A stretch of 23,319 nucleotides of DNA from an uncultured Corynebacterium sp. (GTDB taxonomy: Bacteria; Actinomycetota; Actinomycetes; Mycobacteriales; Mycobacteriaceae), in NCBI RefSeq assembly GCF_947253065.1, contig NZ_CAMXWS010000031.1, forward strand, positions 1-23,319. The letters run 5' to 3'. The notes below the pieces were generated by a model. That model did not search any database. It was not told where the DNA came from and saw only the letters and a program-made list of their open reading frames with translations. Both the position numbers and the translations under genes were made by a program. Below are positions 1-7,604 of this stretch, one piece after another; the first letter of the stretch is position 1, and each line of letters begins with the position of its first letter.

Positions 1-1211
1 ATGTTGAGATCCGCCGCTTCGAGCCACACCCCGGTCGCGTGTCAGTCGCTTTCACTGTCCCCGGCAGCGACCCAGACGCTGAGCCTCTCACTCTGCTGGG
101 CCACACCGATGTCGTCCCCATCGACGAGGACAAGTGGACCCGCGATCCCTTTGGTGCTGAAGTCGTCGAAGCTGAAGATGGCACCCGCATCTACGGTCGC
201 GGCGCCACCGATATGCTCTTCATCACCGCCGCGATGGCTACCGTGACCAGGGAAGTCGCCGAAGCCGCGCAGGCCGGCACCCCGCCCCGCGGCACGCTCA
301 CCTTCGTCGCCTGCGCCGACGAAGAAGCCCGCGGCGGACTCGGCGCCGGTTGGATCGCCAAAAACGAACCCGAAGCCTTCAGCTGGCGCAACTGCCTGTC
401 TGAAACCGGCGGATCGCACATCCCAGTGCAGGACCCCAGCGAAGACGCCATCGTGGTCGTCGTGGGTGAAAAAGGAGCAGCACAGCGCCGCATCACGATC
501 CACGGCGACGCAGGTCACGGCTCTGCGCCATACGGCCGGGAACTCACCGTCGGACTCATCGGCGAAGTCGCGCAACGTCTCGCCGCGATCGAACCCGACG
601 TAGTCTCCGATGACCTGTGGCAAGGCTACGTCCGCTCCTTCCGCTTCGACCCCGAAACCGAAGCAGCGCTCATTGCCGGCGAGAACTACGAAGCATTCGG
701 CCCACTCGCCCGCTACTCGCACGCCATGAGCCACCTCACCGTCTCCCCCACTGTGCTGCGCGCTGGCGGCGCCATCAACGTGCTGCCGTCTACCGCCTAC
801 ATCGAGTTGGATATCAGGCCGTTGCCGGGGCAGGGGCAGGGGGACGTCGATAAGCTACTGCGCGAAGCACTCGGCGACCTGGCCGATCGCGTCGACATCG
901 AGCACTTGATCACAGAAGAAGCGACCCTCTCCCCCACCTCCGGCCCGCTTTACGACGCCATCGTGGACACCTACCGCGAGTTCTTCCCCTCCGCCAAGAT
1001 CGTGCCCACCATCGCTGCCGGCGGCTCCGACCTCCGCTTCGGACGACGACTCGGCGGCGTCGGCTACGGCTTCGCCCTCCATACCGCTCGCCGCAGCTTC
1101 GGTGAAGTCCTCGACCAACTCCACTCCCACGACGAATTCGTCCACGTCGAAGACGTCGAACTCACCGCACGCGCATACCGCAGTCTTGTACGTCGCTTCC
1201 TGGGTGTTTGA
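1..1211 (+). CDS. M20-family metallopeptidase (5' end outside window)
   Basis: This is the C-terminal ~400 residues of an M20/M25/M40-type zinc hydrolase, a cytosolic family that cleaves amide bonds in dipeptides or N-acyl amino acids. The open frame begins at base 3 and reads straight in from the left edge without a plausible start, so the gene is cut; the GTG at 39 is internal. Metal-site motifs are visible in order: HTD (H at 102, D at 108), GRGATD (metal Asp at 210), the DEE pair (321-326) and a late HSHDE motif (1122-1136). A GGSD motif near 1020 belongs to the returning catalytic domain, and the segment between about 500 and 880 fits the dimerisation lid. The stop is TGA at 1209. Substrate cannot be told from sequence; DapE-like, carboxypeptidase-like and aminoacylase-like members all share these motifs. 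No signal peptide can be judged because the N-terminus is missing. Confidence 0.85.
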   Translation, partial: VEIRRFEPHPGRVSVAFTVPGSDPDAEPLTLLGHTDVVPIDEDKWTRDPFGAEVVEAEDGTRIYGRGATDMLFITAAMATVTREVAEAAQAGTPPRGTLTFVACADEEARGGLGAGWIAKNEPEAFSWRNCLSETGGSHIPVQDPSEDAIVVVVGEKGAAQRRITIHGDAGHGSAPYGRELTVGLIGEVAQRLAAIEPDVVSDDLWQGYVRSFRFDPETEAALIAGENYEAFGPLARYSHAMSHLTVSPTVLRAGGAINVLPSTAYIELDIRPLPGQGQGDVDKLLREALGDLADRVDIEHLITEEATLSPTSGPLYDAIVDTYREFFPSAKIVPTIAAGGSDLRFGRRLGGVGYGFALHTARRSFGEVLDQLHSHDEFVHVEDVELTARAYRSLVRRFLGV

Positions 1212-1253
1212 TTTTTCTCACCAAAGCACCTGCCCACACCCCCGACTCTGCAC

Positions 1254-1259
1254 TATGTT
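1254..1259 (+). promoter_or_regulatory. Putative -10 box of gabD
   Basis: TATGTT fits the actinobacterial TANNNT -10 pattern and lies 8 bases before the ATG at 1268. No Shine-Dalgarno sequence occurs at a usable distance; the run of five G at 1261-1265 is only 2 bases from the ATG. The gene may therefore be transcribed from its own start codon. No convincing -35 box was seen. Confidence 0.4.
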
Positions 1260-1267
1260 TGGGGGTT

Positions 1268-2770
1268 ATGACGACGCAGCTGACCCAGGAAAACACGACA
1301 AAGACCATTGAAAACCCGGCTGACGGCTCCATCGTCGGCACGACGAACTACCACTCCGCGGACACCGCACGCGAGTACATCGAACGTGCCCGCGCCAAGC
1401 AACCCGAATGGGCCGCCACCCCAATCAAAGAGCGCAAAAAGATCATGCTGCGCTACCACGACCTCGTGCTCAAGCACCAAAAAGAACTCCTGGACTTGAT
1501 CCAGGACGAGAACGGCAAGAACCGCCGCTCCGCCTTTGAAGAGGTCCTCGATAGCGCACTGACCGCACGTCATTACGCGTACCGCGCCGAGAAACTGCTC
1601 AAGAACGACCGCGCCAAGGTCGCACTGCCAATCGCGACGAAGACCCGCGTCGAGCACGCACCCGTCGGTGTCGTCGGCATCATCGCACCGTGGAACTACC
1701 CGCTCGTGCTCAGCCTTTCCGACGCCATCCCGGCGATCCTCGCCGGCAACACCGTCGTACTCAAGCCCGACTCCTCCACTCCCTTGACCGCGCAGCGTGC
1801 CGCCGAACTCTTCGCTGAAGCTGGGCTGCCGAAAGACGTCCTCAACGTCGTACCTGGCTCCGGCCGCGAAGTTGGCCAGCTGCTGGTGAAGGAAACCGAC
1901 TTCCTCATGTTCACCGGCTCCTCCGACACCGGTGCGCAGCTCGCTGCTCAAGCTGGTGAGCGCCTCATCGGCTTCTCCGGTGAGCTCGGCGGAAAGAACC
2001 CGCTGATCGTCACCGCTGATGCTGACGTAGACAAGGTCGTCAGCGGCGTCCGCCACGCCTGCTTCTCCAATACCGGCCAGCTGTGCATCTCCATCGAGCG
2101 CATGTACGTCCACCGCGCTGTCGCGGATGAATTCATCCCGGCGTTTGTGCGGAGCGTCGAAAAGATGCGCATTGGTGCTGGCCACGACTGGGACATCGAC
2201 ATGGGCTCCCTCATCAACGAAGGCCACGCAGACACCGTTGCTGAATTCGTCGACGATGCGGTGAGCAAGGGTGCGACCGTCGCCACCGGCGGCAAGCGCC
2301 TGCCCGACCTCGGCCCGGCTTTCTACGCGCCGACCGTCCTGCTCAATGTGCCCGAGGAAGCACGTCTGTACCGCGAGGAAATCTTCGGCCCGGTCGTCTA
2401 TATCGAGGTCGTTGACTCCCACGAGGAAGCCATCGCGAAGGCCAATGACACCGAATACGGCCTGAACGCCTCCGTCTTTGGCAAGCCAGCCACCGCGCAC
2501 AAGATCGCATCGCAGCTGCAGGCAGGCACCGTGAACATCAACGAAGGTTACGGTGCCGGCTGGTCCTCCATGGGCGCACCGATGGGTGGCTGGAAGCGCT
2601 CCGGTGTTGGTCGCCGCCACGGCGACGGCGGACTGCTCAAGTACACCGAGTCCCGCACCGTCGCTGAACAGCGCATCGTCCCCATCGCCGGGCCCGAGGG
2701 CATCGCCCCCGAGAAATGGGCAAAGGCACTCACCTTCGCGCTCAAGTACGGACGCGACCTGATGCGCTAA
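1268..2770 (+). CDS. gabD: Succinate-semialdehyde dehydrogenase (ALDH superfamily)
   Basis: A 500-residue NAD(P)-dependent aldehyde dehydrogenase, most like succinate-semialdehyde dehydrogenases, which oxidise succinic semialdehyde to succinate in the GABA shunt or an alternative TCA route. The catalytic general-base Glu is residue 239 in GELGGKNP and the nucleophile Cys is residue 273 in GQLCIS. Their 34-residue spacing is the family norm. The coenzyme-fold motif APWNYP and the C-terminal FGPV and GGWKRSG motifs are also present. The start was placed at ATG 1268 because the upstream extension to 1208 overlaps the preceding stop and encodes unlikely sequence; 500 residues also fits the family. 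It stands 56 bases after the peptidase. A hairpin follows the stop. Exact substrate is inferred from family resemblance; other medium-chain aldehydes are possible. Confidence 0.88.
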   Translation: MTTQLTQENTTKTIENPADGSIVGTTNYHSADTAREYIERARAKQPEWAATPIKERKKIMLRYHDLVLKHQKELLDLIQDENGKNRRSAFEEVLDSALTARHYAYRAEKLLKNDRAKVALPIATKTRVEHAPVGVVGIIAPWNYPLVLSLSDAIPAILAGNTVVLKPDSSTPLTAQRAAELFAEAGLPKDVLNVVPGSGREVGQLLVKETDFLMFTGSSDTGAQLAAQAGERLIGFSGELGGKNPLIVTADADVDKVVSGVRHACFSNTGQLCISIERMYVHRAVADEFIPAFVRSVEKMRIGAGHDWDIDMGSLINEGHADTVAEFVDDAVSKGATVATGGKRLPDLGPAFYAPTVLLNVPEEARLYREEIFGPVVYIEVVDSHEEAIAKANDTEYGLNASVFGKPATAHKIASQLQAGTVNINEGYGAGWSSMGAPMGGWKRSGVGRRHGDGGLLKYTESRTVAEQRIVPIAGPEGIAPEKWAKALTFALKYGRDLMR

Positions 2771-2790
2771 ACGTTTTTGGGCGTGGCTGT

Positions 2791-2831
2791 GCGGCCGTAG
2801 GCATGCGTAATCAGCGTGTGCCTACGGCCGC
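2791..2831. terminator. Hairpin between convergent gabD and HNH gene
   Basis: A perfect 13-bp inverted repeat (arms 2791-2803 and 2819-2831, GCGGCCGTAGGCA and its complement) encloses a 15-base loop, 20 bases after the gabD stop. There is no strong T-run on either side, so it may act as a bidirectional, non-canonical terminator between the two converging genes. Confidence 0.6.
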
Positions 2832-2871
2832 TTTGCGTTGGTTTGCGGGCAGAGGAAATACTCACCCGCTA

Positions 2872-2908
2872 GTTACGCGTAACTGTGTAACTGTGTAACT
2901 GTGTAACT
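2872..2908. repeat. Palindrome fused to an 8-bp tandem repeat
   Basis: The perfect 12-bp palindrome GTTACGCGTAAC (2872-2883) runs directly into tandem copies of GTAACTGT: three full units from 2879 to 2902 and a partial unit to 2908. The array ends 9 bases from the stop of the HNH-nuclease gene. Its role is unknown. Confidence 0.8.
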
Positions 2909-2917
2909 ACCTTCCGA

Positions 2918-3988
2918 TCATTGCCCGAACAGTAGGTGCATCGCCCCGTACTGGTGGGTGGTGTTCGGCACGGGTTTCCCACGGGGTGAAACCCACACGG
3001 GTGTTCCGTGCCGGATGCGTATTCGCCCCCGATGTTTTCGCAGTGGGTCATCATCATTGGTGAGGTTGTGATACCTACACAACACCGACAGATTGTTCAT
3101 ATTCGTCTGCCCACCAGCCACCCACGGGGTGACATGATGCACCTGGCAATGATCCGCAGCATGACGACAATCCGGCACCGGACATGTCGTTAGCGTCGCC
3201 CGAGCCAAATCACGCTGCTTAGCGTTGGCACAACGTTTCGCGTCATACAAATTCACCGGACCCGCCTGCGGGTGGAACAAACCAACTTCTAAATCCTTGC
3301 CGTAATGCTCCGCGAGGAACTCCGCACCCGTCATCGTCGTACCATCAGATAAACCCAGGATGGTTTCATCGCCATCACCGCCCAAGATCTTGAAGTACTC
3401 CGGCACCGGAACCACCACCAACGGACGTGGGGCGGCCGTGGGGACACCACCACCATCACGAAGCAGATCCGCGAACGCCTCGTACATTTGCGGGGCATCC
3501 GGCCGATCCGGATTAAGCCCCCGGCGCAAGGTGTGCTCTAATGCGGCGATCAGGTGTTCATCACCCGTGGCAGAAAAAGTCCGCTTGCCTTTACAGGACT
3601 TACCAAACCGCACCTTCGATTCCGGGGCGGGTTTATCGGCCTCAGGCATGATGTCTTTGGCGCGGCGCTGCAACGCTTTAAAGTCGCCACGCACCGAAAG
3701 CAGGGCCAGGCGGGTCTTCCACTTCTCACCCTCCGCGGACAAGGACGCGACTTGTTGTTCGATGAACAGAACCTGGTCCAACGACTTGCCCGTCGTCCGG
3801 GCCACACGCACCGCATTGGCCTGCTGACGCCGGTACCGCGTCGTGCCGAAATAGACTTTATGGGCACGCCCCCAGGCTTGGTAGGTGGCAGGTTTGACGC
3901 CAGCAGCACAAGCAGCCTGACGATCAAACCCCGCCAGGATATCCATCGGACTTGCAAGAGAGCCCAAAAACGCGTCAAAAGCTGTCAT
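2918..3988 (-). CDS. HNH endonuclease domain protein
   Basis: A 356-residue protein with a C-terminal HNH nuclease domain, residues about 266-311. CPVPDC supplies a Cys pair, HH at 284-285 is the catalytic His region, and NNLSVLCRYHN carries the central Asn, another Cys and the final His-Asn. The layout matches the actinobacterial family of HNH proteins with a DUF222-like N-terminal region, whose role is not established; such genes are often multicopy in corynebacteria. A TTG at 4009 would give 363 residues. The ATG at 3988 is preferred because TAGCGT lies exactly 7 bases before it, as at other starts here, and neither start has a Shine-Dalgarno sequence. The gene is isolated between metabolic genes, on the opposite strand to gabD, with a tandem repeat at its 3' end. 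A solitary homing or mobile nuclease history is possible but not shown. Confidence 0.8.
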   Translation of the reverse strand: MTAFDAFLGSLASPMDILAGFDRQAACAAGVKPATYQAWGRAHKVYFGTTRYRRQQANAVRVARTTGKSLDQVLFIEQQVASLSAEGEKWKTRLALLSVRGDFKALQRRAKDIMPEADKPAPESKVRFGKSCKGKRTFSATGDEHLIAALEHTLRRGLNPDRPDAPQMYEAFADLLRDGGGVPTAAPRPLVVVPVPEYFKILGGDGDETILGLSDGTTMTGAEFLAEHYGKDLEVGLFHPQAGPVNLYDAKRCANAKQRDLARATLTTCPVPDCRHAADHCQVHHVTPWVAGGQTNMNNLSVLCRYHNLTNDDDPLRKHRGRIRIRHGTPVWVSPRGKPVPNTTHQYGAMHLLFGQ

Positions 3989-3995
3989 ACCCCAA

Positions 3996-4001
3996 ACGCT
4001 A
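3996..4001 (-). promoter_or_regulatory. Putative leaderless -10 box of HNH gene
   Basis: Read on the reverse strand, TAGCGT is followed by exactly 7 bases and then the ATG at 3988. This spacing would place the transcription start on the start codon. It supports the shorter reading of the gene. Confidence 0.45.
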
Positions 4002-4053
4002 AACGGCAACGAAAGACGGGTCCAGGGGACGCGAAAAAGCCTGTGGAATTCGC

Positions 4054-4069
4054 AGTTTCACGTGAAATC
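4054..4069. promoter_or_regulatory. parS-like palindrome
   Basis: GTTTCACGTGAAA at 4055-4067 matches the central 13 bases of the 16-bp ParB-binding consensus TGTTTCACGTGAAACA; the three mismatches are one at the left edge and two at the right edge. It lies in the 170-bp gap upstream of the HNH gene. The arms CCTGTGGA (4040-4047) and TCCACAGG (4072-4079) flank it. A second GTTTCACG occurs at 4079-4086. parS sites typically cluster near the replication origin, which fits the gene content of this window. Confidence 0.5.
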
Positions 4070-4077
4070 TATCCACA
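4069..4077 (+). promoter_or_regulatory. DnaA-box-like word next to the parS-like site
   Basis: CTATCCACA differs from the DnaA box TTATCCACA at one position. It abuts the parS-like palindrome. As a single imperfect box it is weak evidence alone. Confidence 0.3.
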
Positions 4078-4158
4078 GGTTTCACGCGCGAAAACCGCAG
4101 AAAATGAGGCGTGAAGTGCAGGTTCCACCACAGGCAAAGATTTTTCGCTACATCCGTT

Positions 4159-5334
4159 CTAGGCAGTCCACTCGTAGAGCGTTTCGCCGTCGGTGTGGAT
4201 GCGAATGTGGGGGGTGGGGGTGAGTGAGGCGTCGATAAGCAATTGCTCGTTTTCGGTGAAGACGCGGTAGCTAATGGTCTCGTTGGTTTTGTCGAGCACT
4301 TCGATGTCGGCGTGCGTGAGCCACTGGTTGCGGCGGCGTAGGCCGATGAGCGCTTGGTGTTCGCGGTAGATCCAGGCGCCGAGATCAGACAGTTCGCCAG
4401 GGGTCGCGGGGAGCGGCGGGCGGACGGCGTCGTCGGCGCTGAAGCCTTCGCCGCGCATCCCTTCGAAGCCTTGCTCGTCGCCGTAGTAGATGCTGGGCAT
4501 ACCGGGCAGGGTCAGCAGGATGGCAAGGGCGAGGATTTCTTTGTCTTGGCCGATTTTGCTGGCGATGCGGTCCACGTCGTGGTTGCCGACGAACGTGTTG
4601 GTGAGGATTTCGCGCGAGATGTCGCGGTGGCGGTTAAGGGCGTGGTCGAGTTCCCAGAAGTTGGCGTCGTGGAGCGAGCTCCAGATGGCTTTCCACAGCT
4701 CATACTGGGTGACGGCGTCGAGGGTGCCGTCACGGGTGATTTGCACGTAGTCGCCGTGAATGACTTCGCCGAGGAACATCGCATCCGGGTAGTCGGCGCG
4801 GACGCGGCCGAGCACGTCGGTCCAAAATTCGCCCGGGACGGAATAGGCAACGTCGAGGCGCCAGCCGGCGATGCCGCGTGCGAGCCAGAACTTCATGATG
4901 TCGGTGACCATCTCGCGCACGCGCTCGTCGTCGTGGTGCAAGGTGGCCAGCTCATCATGGCCTTCCCAGTTGGTACTGCCCGCAAGGCCCTTATCGACGA
5001 CCGCGTGGCTCACCGCCACATGGTTGAAAACCCCGTCGAGCATCACCTTGATGCCGCGCGTACGGCAGGCCTCCATGAGGTGATCGAAGTCGTCATTGGT
5101 GCCCAGGCGGGAGTCGATGCGGTAGTGGTCGAGGGTGTCGTAGCCGTGGCCGACGGACTCAAAAATCGGCCCCAGGAGCAGGCCGTCACAGCCGAGTTCG
5201 ATGAGGTAGTCCAACCAGGGTTCGAGCTGGCGCAGGCGCGGCGCAGCGTCAGAGCCGTCCCCGGCGCGGTCGCGGATCGGGGCGCCTGTTGCGCCAAGCG
5301 GATAGACGTGCCACCAGATCGTGCTGTCGAGCAT
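4159..5334 (-). CDS. GH13 alpha-amylase-family glycosidase
   Basis: A 391-residue glycoside hydrolase family 13 enzyme that should act on alpha-glucan or maltodextrin linkages. The four conserved GH13 regions are present: DGVFNH (residues 100-105), GWRLD with nucleophile Asp161, GEV with acid/base Glu190, and NHD with transition-state Asp253. The TIM barrel fills most of the protein, leaving only a short C-terminal beta region, so it is near the small end of the family. No signal peptide is seen, so a cytoplasmic role is expected. A strong AGGAGG lies 4 bases before the ATG. It is transcribed away from the TetR regulator, and the shared gap has a dyad, suggesting local control by that regulator. 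Amylase, maltodextrin glucosidase and trehalose-related activities cannot be separated by eye. Confidence 0.85.
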   Translation of the reverse strand: MLDSTIWWHVYPLGATGAPIRDRAGDGSDAAPRLRQLEPWLDYLIELGCDGLLLGPIFESVGHGYDTLDHYRIDSRLGTNDDFDHLMEACRTRGIKVMLDGVFNHVAVSHAVVDKGLAGSTNWEGHDELATLHHDDERVREMVTDIMKFWLARGIAGWRLDVAYSVPGEFWTDVLGRVRADYPDAMFLGEVIHGDYVQITRDGTLDAVTQYELWKAIWSSLHDANFWELDHALNRHRDISREILTNTFVGNHDVDRIASKIGQDKEILALAILLTLPGMPSIYYGDEQGFEGMRGEGFSADDAVRPPLPATPGELSDLGAWIYREHQALIGLRRRNQWLTHADIEVLDKTNETISYRVFTENEQLLIDASLTPTPHIRIHTDGETLYEWTA

Positions 5335-5347
5335 GATTCCTCCTGCC

Positions 5348-5373
5348 TTGAGCTAAAACTGAGCATGGCTCAA
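5348..5373. promoter_or_regulatory. Candidate operator in the amylase-TetR gap
   Basis: The dyad TGAGC-ATG-GCTCA occupies 5360-5372, and another TTGAGC at 5348-5353 pairs with GCTCAA at 5368-5373. The three half-sites sit between the two divergent genes, where an autoregulating TetR protein would be expected to bind. Assignment to this TetR is inferred. Confidence 0.45.
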
Positions 5374-5402
5374 TAATGCGGCCGATGGTACCAGCACGGT
5401 GT

Positions 5403-5408
5403 TAGTGT
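5403..5408 (+). promoter_or_regulatory. Putative leaderless -10 box of TetR gene
   Basis: TAGTGT is followed by exactly 7 bases and the ATG at 5416. No Shine-Dalgarno sequence precedes this ATG, so translation may begin on a leaderless mRNA. Confidence 0.45.
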
Positions 5409-5415
5409 TCTCACC

Positions 5416-6006
5416 ATGGTTGATCAGGGAGAGCACGCTAAGCGACGTCGCCTGCCAGTCGAACAGCGCCGAGCACAGATTCTTGATGTTGCAGGTGAGC
5501 TCTTTGCTGAACATGGCTACTACGGGGTGTCCACGCACGCAGTGGCGCAAGAGTGCGGGGTTTCCGAAGGGCTGTTATTCCACCATTTCCCGTCGAAAGC
5601 GGAGATCTATGCGGCTGTTGTGGAGCGCCGTTTGAGCCAGCTGGATGCAGAAATGGATCAGGCAATTGCGCAGCTGCCGCCCAATTCGCCGAAGCGGGAT
5701 ACGGTGCGCGCCTTGGTTGTGACGTACCTCGACCACATCGCGGCGGACCCGTTGTCGTGGGCTGCGGTCACGCGTGGGGATACACCGGCGGAGGCGCAGT
5801 TTGTGGGGATTGAGAGGAGGGATGGGGTCGTCGATAAGCTGCTTGGTTTGGTCGGCGACCGCCCGCTCGCTGTGTCTGGCTTCCTGGGGTTCGTGGAGGC
5901 CGTGTGCCTGGACTGGGTGGATGCGGGCTGCCCTGATGAGCAGCGTGAACCGATCGTGGCGGCGGCTTTGGGTGCGCTGGAGGGCGCACTCGGCGACTGG
6001 GGCTAG
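5416..6006 (+). CDS. TetR-family transcriptional regulator
   Basis: A 196-residue one-component repressor of typical TetR length. The N-terminal DNA-binding domain spans about residues 15-60: RRAQILDVAGELFAEHGY is helix 1, followed by the helix-turn-helix VSTHAVAQECGVSEGLLFHHF and the conserved FPSKAEIY. The C-terminal ligand domain is not recognisable beyond helical character, so the inducer is unknown. It is divergent from the GH13 enzyme, and a dyad in their shared gap makes that gene and itself the likely targets. The stop TAG (6004-6006) overlaps the stop of the convergent glutaminase gene within a single CTAG, leaving no room for a separate terminator. Confidence 0.88.
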   Translation: MVDQGEHAKRRRLPVEQRRAQILDVAGELFAEHGYYGVSTHAVAQECGVSEGLLFHHFPSKAEIYAAVVERRLSQLDAEMDQAIAQLPPNSPKRDTVRALVVTYLDHIAADPLSWAAVTRGDTPAEAQFVGIERRDGVVDKLLGLVGDRPLAVSGFLGFVEAVCLDWVDAGCPDEQREPIVAAALGALEGALGDWG

Positions 6007-7562
6007 TCTTCCTCGCGGTTGATCAGCGGGTCGAGGCGCTCACGAATGCGTTCGTGCCAGCGCTCGGCTGCTTCTTCGAAATTGGGGCGCAGGCCACGGT
6101 GCGTGAGCTGCACGCGGGTGGCGCCGTCTTCGTCTTCGTCGAGGTCGAAGATGAAGTCCTCGCCGGTCGGTTCGCTGTGCAGCACGACGCGTTGGTCCTC
6201 GTCGCTTTTGCCCACGGTGAACTGGTCCGTTTCATCGTCTTCCCACCATTCTTGTGGTTTGGAGATGACGCTGTAGGCATCCTTCGGCGAGACGCTGACG
6301 GTGAATGAGTCTGTGAAGTCCTCGATGGATTCCACGTGGGTGCCGTCGGAGAATTCATAGTCGGGCATGGCGGATTCGGGGTCGTAGACGGCAACGTCGA
6401 ATCCTTCTTCGCGGAATTGGCGCAGGCCTTCTTTGATCAGGCGGCGGCCGGCCAGGTTGAATGAGGTGACGTGCGAGAAGTCGAGGACGAGCTCATCGCC
6501 CACGAGTTCGCGTTCGATGAGTTCGTGCAGGATCTGCTCGGCGGCGGTGAAGTTGATCATGCCCTGCAGGCGTACAACATTGGTCTCGCCCTCGCGGCGC
6601 ACGGAGCGAATGCCGGGCGCGGAGTAGTAATGCGAGCCCATCATGTGCAGGCCGAGCGTTTTAGAGAGGCGGCGGAAGATTTCTACACCGCGGACGGAAT
6701 TGCCATTCTCATTCAGGCGTGGGGAGAGGGACGCGGCGCCGAGTTGGCCGGGCAGGGTGCCGATCAGCCCGCCAGCGACACCTGATTTGGCTGGGATGCC
6801 GACGGTGCTCATCCATTTCCCAGAGCCGTCGTACATGCCGGCGGACGCCATGACGGACTGGGTGAGACGGCAGGCTTCGGCGCTTAGCACGCGCTCACCG
6901 GTGACGGGCTGGATGCCGCCATTCGCCAGGGTCGCGGCCATCGCGGCGAGATCTTTGACGGTGACCATGATGGAGCATTGCCGGATGTAGCTGGTCACGG
7001 CGTCGTCGACATCGTCTTCGATGATGCCGTAGACGCGCAGCATGTGGGCAAGCGCCATGTTGCGGTCGGCGGTGGAAAGTTCGGCTTGGATGATATTTTC
7101 ATCAAAACGCAAAGAGCGCCCTGCCAGCTTGGAGAAGACGTCCAAGACCATGGCAGAGCGCTTTTCGACGGGGGCGTCCGTTCCCGCCACCAGTTGGTTC
7201 ACCGCGATCGCCCCAGCATTGATCATGGGGTTGGTGGGGCGCTTTGTGTCGTCGTCAAGCGAGAGCTCGTTGAAAGCTTCGCCGGACGGCTCCATCCCCA
7301 CGACACTGTGAACATTTTCCACCCCGCCCTGATCCAACGCGATCGCGTAAACGAAAGGCTTGGAAATGGACTGGATGGAGAACTCGTAATCATCATCTCC
7401 GACGGAATAAAGGTTTCCGCCGCGCGTGCACACTGCGAGTGCGAGCTTGTCGGGGTCTGCGGTGCGCAACGTTTCGATGTAGTCGGCGTTGGCGCCGTCG
7501 GTGTTGTCCCTGACTTCGTCGAGGATGGAGTTCAGGTAGCCGGGAATCGGGGAAATAGGCAT
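6003..7562 (-). CDS. glsA: Glutaminase fused to STAS and SRPBCC-like domains
   Basis: A 519-residue protein whose first ~315 residues are a serine-dependent glutaminase converting L-glutamine to glutamate and ammonia. The catalytic pair is Ser65 and Lys68 in SIQSISKPF; NPMINAG (111-117) and KSGVAGG (259-265) are further active-site motifs. Residues about 325-415 look like a STAS domain (VVRLQGMINFTAAEQIL, LVLDFSHVTSF), but the usual phosphorylatable Ser position reads Asn369. Residues about 417-519 resemble a short AHSA1/SRPBCC fold: FTVSVSPKDAYSVISKPQEWW, then RVQLTHRGL and a terminal helix. Stand-alone bacterial glutaminases are about 310 residues, so the last 200 are extra. The ATG at 7562 has TACACT exactly 7 bases upstream and no Shine-Dalgarno sequence. 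The third domain is the least certain call. Confidence 0.88.
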   Translation of the reverse strand: MPISPIPGYLNSILDEVRDNTDGANADYIETLRTADPDKLALAVCTRGGNLYSVGDDDYEFSIQSISKPFVYAIALDQGGVENVHSVVGMEPSGEAFNELSLDDDTKRPTNPMINAGAIAVNQLVAGTDAPVEKRSAMVLDVFSKLAGRSLRFDENIIQAELSTADRNMALAHMLRVYGIIEDDVDDAVTSYIRQCSIMVTVKDLAAMAATLANGGIQPVTGERVLSAEACRLTQSVMASAGMYDGSGKWMSTVGIPAKSGVAGGLIGTLPGQLGAASLSPRLNENGNSVRGVEIFRRLSKTLGLHMMGSHYYSAPGIRSVRREGETNVVRLQGMINFTAAEQILHELIERELVGDELVLDFSHVTSFNLAGRRLIKEGLRQFREEGFDVAVYDPESAMPDYEFSDGTHVESIEDFTDSFTVSVSPKDAYSVISKPQEWWEDDETDQFTVGKSDEDQRVVLHSEPTGEDFIFDLDEDEDGATRVQLTHRGLRPNFEEAAERWHERIRERLDPLINREED

Positions 7563-7569
7563 GCCGGCC

Positions 7570-7575
7570 AGTGTA
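7570..7575 (-). promoter_or_regulatory. Putative leaderless -10 box of glsA
   Basis: On the reverse strand TACACT is followed by 7 bases and the ATG at 7562. The preceding sequence has no purine-rich ribosome site, consistent with a leaderless start. Confidence 0.45.
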
Positions 7576-7604
7576 ATGACGGCATGCGGCTACCGCCCCG
7601 GGGT

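Noticed and set aside
42..734. 230-codon reverse-strand open frame
   Set aside because: It lies opposite the M20 peptidase with clear metal motifs; the protein is low-information Gly/Ala/Val-rich typical of a GC-rich antisense frame.
1253..2620. 455-codon reverse-strand open frame
   Set aside because: Antisense to gabD, whose Glu and Cys active site are in perfect order; no recognisable domain in the reverse frame.
2879..2908. CRISPR array
   Set aside because: Units are 8 bp, directly abutting, without spacers; it is a simple tandem repeat.
4007..4009. TTG as start of the HNH gene
   Set aside because: Possible, but it has no ribosome site, and the TANNNT-N7-ATG signal points to the ATG at 3988.
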